Positions 56,497-64,000 of a stretch of 64,000 nt of DNA are shown one piece after another. A program made the translations under genes and the position numbers. Under the pieces are notes generated by a model. It saw only the letters and a program-made list of their open reading frames with translations. It did no database searches and had not been told where the DNA came from. Source of the DNA: Peteryoungia rhizophila (lineage in GTDB: Bacteria > Pseudomonadota > Alphaproteobacteria > Rhizobiales > Rhizobiaceae); assembly GCF_004912145.1 (NCBI RefSeq), contig NZ_STGT01000002.1, forward strand, positions 806,001-870,000, given 5' to 3'. Positions within the stretch are counted from its first letter, which is position 1. Every line of letters starts with the position of its first letter.

Positions 56497-57465
56497 ATGC
56501 GACAGGAAATCCGCCATTCCGAACTCGTCTATTCGACGGCGCAGAAAGCCTCGGCCGCTGTAACGTCACCCGTTGCAGCGTCCTGGAGCCGGTGCCTCAA
56601 CCTTTATCGCCTGCAGCCCGAAGAAGCGCGCAAGCCGGTGCAGATCGACGAGGCCGCCTTTCGGGAAGCCCATGCCCGCATGGAGCGCCTGATCGGCAGT
56701 TCCGCGGATGAAGTCGATCGGCTTTACCAGATGATCGGACGATCCGGCTGCTGCATCATACTCGCCGATGCCGACGGTATCGTCGTCGACCGTCGCGGGG
56801 CACCTGGTGACGATGTGGAATTCCGGGCACTCGGCCTCTGGCAGCAGACGATGTGGAGCGAAGCGAGCGTCGGGACCAATGGTATCGGTACGGCGCTTGC
56901 CGACGAGCGGGCTGTCGTCATCCATCGCGACCAGCATTTCATGAGTGCCAATATCGGGCTCTCCTGCGCAACGGCGCCGATCCGCGACCATCTCGGTCGT
57001 GTGGCGGCCGCACTGGATGTCTCCACTTGCCGCAACGATGTCTCCGACATGACGCTTGCCGTGCTGTCGCAGGCGGTTCGCGATGCGGCATCGCGTGTCG
57101 AGGCAAACCTTTTCCGCCAGGCCTTTGCCGGCGCGCGGATCGTCGTCGTGCCGCAGGCGAATTCGTTCTCCGCCCTGATTGCCGTCGATGGCGACGATCT
57201 GATCCTCGGCGCGACAAAGGCCGCGCGGGTGGCGCTGAAACTCGACGACGGGCTGATCGCGCAAGGGTTGCCCGCTGCCGATGCCCTGCGCGAAACCCGC
57301 GGTGAGCGGCGCGGGGAGGGCATGTCCGACCTCGAGGATGCGGAGCGCGCAGCACTGCGTCGCGTGCTGTCGCGGACGAGCGGCAACGTATCCCAGGCCG
57401 CCCAGATGCTCGGCATCAGTCGTGCGACGCTCCATCGGAAGATGAAACGCTTCCATTTGCAGTAA
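56497..57465 (+). CDS. AcoR-like regulator without a sigma-54 AAA+ domain
   Basis: A 322-residue protein. It starts like AcoR-type activators (SELVYSTAQKASAAVTSPVAASWSRCLNLYRL), has a GAF domain (~60-195, with SVGTNGIGTALADERAVVIHRDQHF), and ends in a Fis-type HTH (NVSQAAQMLGISRATLHRKMKRFHLQ). The AAA+ domain that normally lies between them and contacts sigma-54 is absent. GGGAGGAG precedes the ATG at 56497. It is upstream of aldehyde dehydrogenase on the same strand, its likely target, and probably activates it by a route other than open-complex remodelling of sigma-54. Confidence 0.88.
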   Translation: MRQEIRHSELVYSTAQKASAAVTSPVAASWSRCLNLYRLQPEEARKPVQIDEAAFREAHARMERLIGSSADEVDRLYQMIGRSGCCIILADADGIVVDRRGAPGDDVEFRALGLWQQTMWSEASVGTNGIGTALADERAVVIHRDQHFMSANIGLSCATAPIRDHLGRVAAALDVSTCRNDVSDMTLAVLSQAVRDAASRVEANLFRQAFAGARIVVVPQANSFSALIAVDGDDLILGATKAARVALKLDDGLIAQGLPAADALRETRGERRGEGMSDLEDAERAALRRVLSRTSGNVSQAAQMLGISRATLHRKMKRFHLQ

Positions 57466-57495
57466 GGAGATGGGTATGTGTCGCATTCCTGAAAC

Positions 57496-57553
57496 ACAGT
57501 GCGCTGCAGCACTGTTTCCCATGGCTTCAAACGCGCGCTGATCACTGTGATCA
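57496..57553. promoter_or_regulatory. two palindromes in the promoter region of the aldehyde dehydrogenase gene
   Basis: ACAGTGC (57496-57502) and GCACTGT (57509-57515) are a 7-base inverted repeat; TGATCAC-T-GTGATCA (57539-57553) is a perfect 15-base palindrome about 50 bases before the ATG. They are candidate binding sites for the upstream AcoR-like protein. No convincing sigma-54 -24/-12 element was seen. Confidence 0.5.
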
Positions 57554-57601
57554 TTCTTCCATCGGAACCCGGGAGGGGTTCCTGCACAGGGAGGATGACA
57601 G

Positions 57602-59116
<1,515 letters not shown>

Positions 59117-59124
59117 GTGAGCTT

Positions 59125-59224
59125 CCTTCTCCCCGCTTGCGGGGAGAAGGTGCCCGAAGGGCGGATGAGGGGCCGCTCGGATTTGCCCCTCACCCTAACC
59201 CTCTCCCTGCAGGCGGGGAGAGGG
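59125..59224. repeat. RIME-like intergenic palindromic repeat
   Basis: Three hairpins in about 100 bases: CCTTCTCCCC / GGGGAGAAGG (59125-59134 / 59141-59150), TGAGGGGC / GCCCCTCA (59166-59173 / 59185-59192) and CCCTCTCCC / GGGAGAGGG (59199-59207 / 59216-59224). The sequence resembles the rhizobial intergenic mosaic elements (RIME). It sits between the aldehyde dehydrogenase and DUF779 genes and would be transcribed. Confidence 0.8.
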
Positions 59225-59243
59225 GACTGTGACGGAGTTGCTC

Positions 59244-59630
59244 ATGACCACGACCACCAACTCAGGCGAACCCCGCGTCGTCGCGACCGAAGCTGCACTC
59301 GCCTTCCTCGACGAAATCCGGAAGGACCATCCGGATGTGCTGTTTCATCAGTCCGGCGGATGCTGCGACGGGTCTTCGCCGATGTGTTATCCGACGAGCG
59401 ACTATCGCGTCGGGGAAACCGATGTGAAGCTCGGCGAAATCGGCGGCGTGCCTTTCTATATCAGCGGCAGCCAGTATGATGTGTGGAAACACACGCAGCT
59501 GATCATCGATGTCGTGCCGGGCAGAGGTGGGATGTTCTCGCTCGACAACGGTCGGGAGCGGCGTTTTCTCACCCGGTCACGGCTGTTCTCCGGAGGCGAG
59601 GCCTGTCCGCTGCCGCTGGCTCGGCCCTGA
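59244..59630 (+). CDS. DUF779 domain-containing protein
   Basis: A 128-residue protein of the DUF779 family, with the conserved LFHQSGGCCDGSSPMCYP cysteine-rich segment (three Cys close together near residue 40-48) and the C-terminal DVVPGRGGMFSLDNG. Such proteins are nearly always encoded behind aldehyde dehydrogenases; the role is unknown, but a metal- or redox-related accessory function is plausible. The ATG at 59244 has GGAG upstream; a GTG at 59229 is an alternative. A RIME-like repeat separates it from the dehydrogenase gene. Confidence 0.9.
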   Translation: MTTTTNSGEPRVVATEAALAFLDEIRKDHPDVLFHQSGGCCDGSSPMCYPTSDYRVGETDVKLGEIGGVPFYISGSQYDVWKHTQLIIDVVPGRGGMFSLDNGRERRFLTRSRLFSGGEACPLPLARP

Positions 59631-59644
59631 TCCGGCTCCCTCTG

Positions 59645-60499
59645 TCAGCGCAGGCCGACGGTCTCGCAGGCGGCATCGATGAAAGCCAGCTTGACGGCCT
59701 GCGTCGCCATGTATTCGCTGAAGAATTCGCGCGAGATCCACATGGTGGACCGGCCGCGACTGCCTTCCCAGCCGATGCTGCCGAGGGCTTCGGCCTCCCG
59801 CAGCTTGCGGGTCAGATGGGTGCGAGACAGGCGGAAGTTCTCCGCCAGTTCCGGGACAGAGCGGACTTGCGTGGGCACGCGTTCGACCGAGGGGCCGACC
59901 GGTTCGACGCCGACCATCAGCCAGTCCATGACGATGCCGCCATTGTTCAGCCAGGTGAAGAGCGACCATGTCTGCGGCGGGGTGCGAAATTCTGGCGAGA
60001 CGAGCGCGCGCTTGGCGATCTCCGGGTGGAGGCGCGCAAGGATCGTCTCGTCCGTCTCGAAGGCATCAATCCTGTGGCCGCCGTCGAGGCGATCGAGGCT
60101 CGTCAGATGGATGAAGGCCCAGTGGCGGGTCGCGGCGACCGTGATCGGAGCCGGCACGAAGGGACGGTTCCGGCGATCGGCCGTCTGGCTCTGCTGGGCG
60201 ATGCCGTAGACCAGCATTTCCTTGATGAAGGCATCCGCCGTATTGACCGAGGATATGTCGAGCGTCTTCACCTGCTCGAGATAGCGGGCCATCAGGATCA
60301 CGGGATCAGGATTGCCGCGGGCGACTTCCTGAAAATATTGCGACATCGCCAGATGTCCGAGCAGCCAGCGTTGCTGGGTTCCGAAAACAGCGGCGAGCTT
60401 CGGGCTCTCGTCGTTGACGCGAAGCAAAGCCCGGGACTGTTCCCGAACCGTTTCATGCAGATCTGAATTCGCCAGTAGTTGTTCAACCGAGAGAGACAT
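59645..60499 (-). CDS. winged-helix type transcriptional regulator, family not recognised
   Basis: A 284-residue soluble protein. The C-terminal third contains a probable winged helix (VPELAENFRLSRTHLTRKLREAEALGSIGWEGSRGRSTMWIS), while the N-terminal two thirds are helical and hold a conserved-looking LLGHLAMSQYFQEVARGNPDPV segment. It is not a clear LysR, AraC or Crp protein. The ATG at 60499 is used; 28 upstream codons are open. It is convergent with the DUF779 gene and may be linked to that aldehyde locus, which is inference. Confidence 0.6.
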   Translation of the reverse strand: MSLSVEQLLANSDLHETVREQSRALLRVNDESPKLAAVFGTQQRWLLGHLAMSQYFQEVARGNPDPVILMARYLEQVKTLDISSVNTADAFIKEMLVYGIAQQSQTADRRNRPFVPAPITVAATRHWAFIHLTSLDRLDGGHRIDAFETDETILARLHPEIAKRALVSPEFRTPPQTWSLFTWLNNGGIVMDWLMVGVEPVGPSVERVPTQVRSVPELAENFRLSRTHLTRKLREAEALGSIGWEGSRGRSTMWISREFFSEYMATQAVKLAFIDAACETVGLR

Positions 60500-60646
60500 C
60501 AACTCACGCGCAAAGGGCCGGCAAGCGGTTCCGAAATGGAGGATTGCGCGCGAAGCTGTATGCAAAGCGTAGAGGCTGTGCAAGTGGGTGTGACACCGCT
60601 CACATTGCTTTGTCGATCTTAATCTTAATGCGTGAAAGTCCCCGCC

Positions 60647-61579
<933 letters not shown>

Positions 61580-61730
61580 CTTGGCCCGCCTGTTTTCATG
61601 CTGAGGTGCGGGCTTTTTAGCGCCCTTCCCCCTGAATGCAAGAGGTTTGGACGGCTAGGCCCATATTTTCGGTTGATGCGTCAAATGGGGCGCAGGATTT
61701 GCGGTTTTGACGGTCGACGATCGCTCGTGT

Positions 61731-62534
61731 TCAGCCAGCCTGTGTGTTTCGCCATGATACATATTCGGCCATGCTCTTGGTGGCGATCTGCTGCATGACC
61801 GAGGCCGGAACGGCAGCCCACGGGTCTTGTGCTCCCGAGGGGACAATCTCCTGGCCCTGGATCCGGTGCAGGCGTCCGCCGCTCGCATCGAGAATGTCCC
61901 AGACATAGGTGATCGTGACATTGCCGCTGTCGGAGAAGGCGGAGAAATACCCTTTGAGGATGTGTTCGCTGGAGGCGTCGCTGGCGCTCTTGATGGTGAG
62001 GCCGCGGGCGCGGGCCTCGGCACCGAGCTGGCGGGAGAGTGGCGTCACGGCCTGGACCGGCGCGCCGATGATCGGCAGGAAGCGGATGCTGCCGGTCGCT
62101 TGCGCTGCTGGTGGCAGAGCCGCCTGCTGGCTCTGGGTGGCTGCCTGTGCCGGCTGGGAGGGCTGGCGAACCGGCTGCTGCTGCGTTTGCTGTGGTGCGC
62201 TCGGGAAGGCCTGGCTGTCTCCACCTTCGAGCGGTGCGGAGGCGGCCGGATTGCGCCCGCCCTGGGCGAGCGCCGCAGCCTGGGCCTCCAGCGAGTTCTG
62301 CGGGCCGCGGACCGGCTCGCCATAGGCGCCGGGCTGACCGAGCGGAGCGCTCTGCACGGGCTGGCTGCCACCGGCAGGGGCGCCGAGTTGCTGGGAATAG
62401 GTGGAAGGCTGGCTGCCGTCACCGACATCTGCGGGCGGCGTCAAGACGTCGGTGCTGTTGCAGCCGGCAAGCAGCATCAGCAAGCCGATGGATGCAGCCA
62501 GGCCCCTGGATCGTCTGCGGGAATGTCTCACCAC
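61731..62534 (-). CDS. proline/glutamine-rich lipoprotein
   Basis: A 267-residue protein with a lipoprotein signal: basic N-terminus (RHSRRRSRGLAASIG), hydrophobic core and lipobox LLAGC (Cys25). A ~100-residue low-complexity Gln/Pro/Ala-rich linker follows, and the C-terminal ~120 residues form a compact domain (RFLPIIGAPVQAVTPLSRQLGAEARARG...ITYVWDILDASGGRLHRIQG). Two GTG codons in a row (62534 and 62531) serve as start, with AAGGA upstream. It is conserved beside prs in rhizobia as I recall, but has no assigned function. Confidence 0.8.
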   Translation of the reverse strand: MVRHSRRRSRGLAASIGLLMLLAGCNSTDVLTPPADVGDGSQPSTYSQQLGAPAGGSQPVQSAPLGQPGAYGEPVRGPQNSLEAQAAALAQGGRNPAASAPLEGGDSQAFPSAPQQTQQQPVRQPSQPAQAATQSQQAALPPAAQATGSIRFLPIIGAPVQAVTPLSRQLGAEARARGLTIKSASDASSEHILKGYFSAFSDSGNVTITYVWDILDASGGRLHRIQGQEIVPSGAQDPWAAVPASVMQQIATKSMAEYVSWRNTQAG

Positions 62535-62627
62535 GGCGGGTCCTTCCCCTTCACTCCTGTCACAATTAATGGGCCTAGCATGCTTTGCCTGTCAATTCCC
62601 TGAATGGACAGGCAAAACCGCGTTGCA

Positions 62628-63779
62628 TCACAGGTTGATCAGGTCGAGCGGGTGGCGCGACAGGGCGCGAGGGCCCGTCTCCGTGGTCAGATAGGTGTGG
62701 CCCACCGTCATGGCCGTTTCCCGATCGCTGTCCATGATTATCATATGCACGAAGAGAGTCATGTCGGCCGAGATCACCTCGGGATTGCCGGCGTGGAACA
62801 TCTGGTGCTCCATCCAGGAGGGGGCGAAACGGGCGCCGACCGAGTAACCGCAGGCGTTGAAGCGATGGCGGGTCAGGCCACGGTCGTCCATGACCTTAGC
62901 ATGAGCGTCGAAGACCTCGCCGAAGGTGTGGCCGGGGCGGAGCACGGCCTCGACCGCCTTCATGCCCTCGAGGGCAGCGGCATGCAGCTCCCGATGCCGT
63001 GCGGTCGGGTCGCCCACGAGGACGGTGCGCAGCATCGGGGCATGATAGTGGGCCGAGACGCCAGCCCATTCCAGCGTGAGTTGATCCGTCTGTGACAGGC
63101 GACGCCGGCCGGACTTGTAACGGCACAGCAGCGCGTCGGCGGCCGAGCCGATGACGAAGGGGTTGGCAGGATAGTCGCCGCCGCCGGCGAGGACGGCCGA
63201 TTGCATGGCGGCGAGGATGTCCGCCTCGTCCGCGTCCGGCGCGATCAGGGGCAGGGCGGCATCATAGGCGAGGTCGGCCAGTTCGGCGGCCTGGATGACC
63301 TTGGCGATCTCTGCCTGGGATTTCACCAGCCGCAGATTGCTGACCAGATAGGACGCGTCCGAAACCGTGCAGAAATTGGTGAGCTGGTTGTCGACGAGGC
63401 GCGCGACGCGGCCGGTCATGCCATGGGTGTCGTATTCGACGCCGACCCGCATGCCCAGGAGGTCCAGGTCACTGAGCAGGTTTCGCAAGTCGACGGCCGG
63501 GTCCGCATTCAGGCGGTCGACCCAGACGACGATGTTCTCGATCGTCGAGGTCTGCTTGGCCTGGCGCAGGTCTGGTGTCCGGGTGAGCAGCGTCAACGTG
63601 CCGTCCGCCTTGACCACCAGGGTCTGGAAGAAGCAGTAGCCGAAGCTGTCGAAACCGGTCAGCCAGTACATGCTCTCCTGGGCAAAGAGGAGCAGCGCAT
63701 CGAGCTTTTCCTCGGCCATGCGCGCCATCAGGCGGGCGCGGCGGGCGGAAAACTCGCTTTCGGTAAAGTGCAAGGCCAT
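62628..63779 (-). CDS. M24 family protein of the DoeA/creatinase type
   Basis: A 383-residue pita-bread-fold protein with an N-terminal creatinase_N domain. Most metal ligands of true Xaa-Pro aminopeptidases are replaced: the second Asp falls at a Pro (HAPMLRT), the His region reads GYSVGARFAPSWMEHQMF and the first Glu becomes His (FVHMIIMD). Such changes are seen in creatinases and ectoine hydrolase (DoeA), with which the MDSDRETAMTVGHTYL end agrees. The true substrate is unknown. It ends about 94 bases upstream of the lipoprotein start and begins one base after the pgeF stop. Confidence 0.82.
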   Translation of the reverse strand: MALHFTESEFSARRARLMARMAEEKLDALLLFAQESMYWLTGFDSFGYCFFQTLVVKADGTLTLLTRTPDLRQAKQTSTIENIVVWVDRLNADPAVDLRNLLSDLDLLGMRVGVEYDTHGMTGRVARLVDNQLTNFCTVSDASYLVSNLRLVKSQAEIAKVIQAAELADLAYDAALPLIAPDADEADILAAMQSAVLAGGGDYPANPFVIGSAADALLCRYKSGRRRLSQTDQLTLEWAGVSAHYHAPMLRTVLVGDPTARHRELHAAALEGMKAVEAVLRPGHTFGEVFDAHAKVMDDRGLTRHRFNACGYSVGARFAPSWMEHQMFHAGNPEVISADMTLFVHMIIMDSDRETAMTVGHTYLTTETGPRALSRHPLDLINL

Positions 63780-63780
63780 C

Positions 63781-64000
63781 TCAGTCCTCCATCATCGCGA
63801 TCGCGGAAATCTGTCGCCCATAGTCGGGTTCTCCCGCATGGGTGGTCCGGCGATAGGAAAAGAACGTTTCAGGAGCCGCATAGGTGCATAGGCCGATGCT
63901 GTCGGCCGTCACACCCGCTTCGGTCAGGCGCCTGACGGTCAAGCCCGGCAGATCGAACATGGCATGGCCGGGTTTTGTGGATGCCGTGAAGAAGGCCTCG
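63781..64000 (-). CDS. pgeF: polyphenol oxidase/peptidoglycan editing factor PgeF, 3' end only (partial)
   Basis: The complement of 63781-64000 is one open frame ending in TGA. It encodes the C-terminus of a YfiH/PgeF-type protein: the CTYAAPETFFSYRRTTHAG segment and GRQISAIA close to the end are characteristic. The family cleans mis-incorporated amino acids from muropeptide precursors or acts as a multicopper-like oxidase. The frame runs off the right edge of the window. It lies one base upstream of the M24 gene, so the two are likely co-transcribed. Confidence 0.85.
   Translation of the reverse strand, partial: EAFFTASTKPGHAMFDLPGLTVRRLTEAGVTADSIGLCTYAAPETFFSYRRTTHAGEPDYGRQISAIAMMED

Noticed and set aside
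57466-57601. Sigma-54 promoter for the aldehyde dehydrogenase
   Set aside because: The best GG-N10-GC candidate (TGGCTTCAAACGCGC) lacks the TTGC part, so it is not a convincing -24/-12 element.

Overview
This is a GC-rich stretch of alphaproteobacterial chromosome, most likely from the family Rhizobiaceae (Rhizobium/Agrobacterium relatives). The evidence is gene content: a petABC cytochrome bc1 operon, a ClpS2-type adaptor, a long-form LeuA, the prs / lipoprotein / M24 / pgeF order, DUF1285-nudL-cca, methyl-accepting chemotaxis proteins of rhizobial type, and a RIME-like three-palindrome intergenic repeat. The genus cannot be fixed from the sequence alone. I see no rRNA, tRNA, CRISPR array, insertion sequence or prophage. 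Most of the window is core chromosome with many small regulatory and enzyme genes.

Layout. 0-7.9 kb: the 5' end of an nspC-like decarboxylase (minus strand, running off the left edge), a membrane diguanylate cyclase, a BenE-type transporter, a small membrane protein, a BrnT/BrnA toxin-antitoxin pair, and leuA preceded by a leucine-rich leader peptide with attenuator-like hairpins, then an alpha/beta hydrolase, a metallophosphoesterase and a Nudix protein. 7.9-12.9 kb: glutathionyl-hydroquinone reductase, three GNAT acetyltransferases, and a divergent LysR regulator / Tat-exported metallo-beta-lactamase-fold pair. 12.9-19.7 kb: a tight minus-strand operon moxR - DUF58 - BatA/DUF4159 - amidotransferase-like membrane protein. 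19.9-22.4 kb: DUF1285 - nudL - cca, overlapping by ATGA. 22.4-27.7 kb: small hypotheticals, hemF, an orphan flagellin-like gene, an alpha/beta hydrolase with a long low-complexity tail, and trmL.

28-37.3 kb: two paralogous ABC exporters flank two tandem chemoreceptors (both ending in EWSEF, a CheR-binding-like pentapeptide) and a pair of DUF606 membrane proteins. 37.5-40.3 kb: petABC with a strong terminator. 40.4-49.9 kb: apt, a LysE exporter with an AraC regulator, gpx with two MaoC-like genes, a Crp/Fnr regulator next to a DUF2892 membrane protein, ychF, clpS2, a ridA/tetR divergent pair with three palindromic operators, prmB and pth. 50-56.4 kb is a signalling region: a periplasmic solute-binding protein gene directly behind a HAMP-PAS-GGDEF-EAL gene, rplY, and an MHYT-GGDEF-EAL gene. 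56.5-60.5 kb: an AcoR-like regulator lacking its AAA+ domain, aldehyde dehydrogenase, DUF779 and an unclassified winged-helix regulator. 60.6-64 kb: prs, a lipoprotein, an M24 (DoeA/creatinase-like) protein and the 3' end of pgeF.

The most interesting points are the leuA attenuator, the solute-binding protein / GGDEF-EAL pair (organised like NspS-MbaA), the orphan flagellin-like gene, the triple TetR operator, and the AAA+-less AcoR-like activator with palindromes upstream of the aldehyde dehydrogenase. All three GGDEF domains in the window lack the RxxD product-inhibition site.
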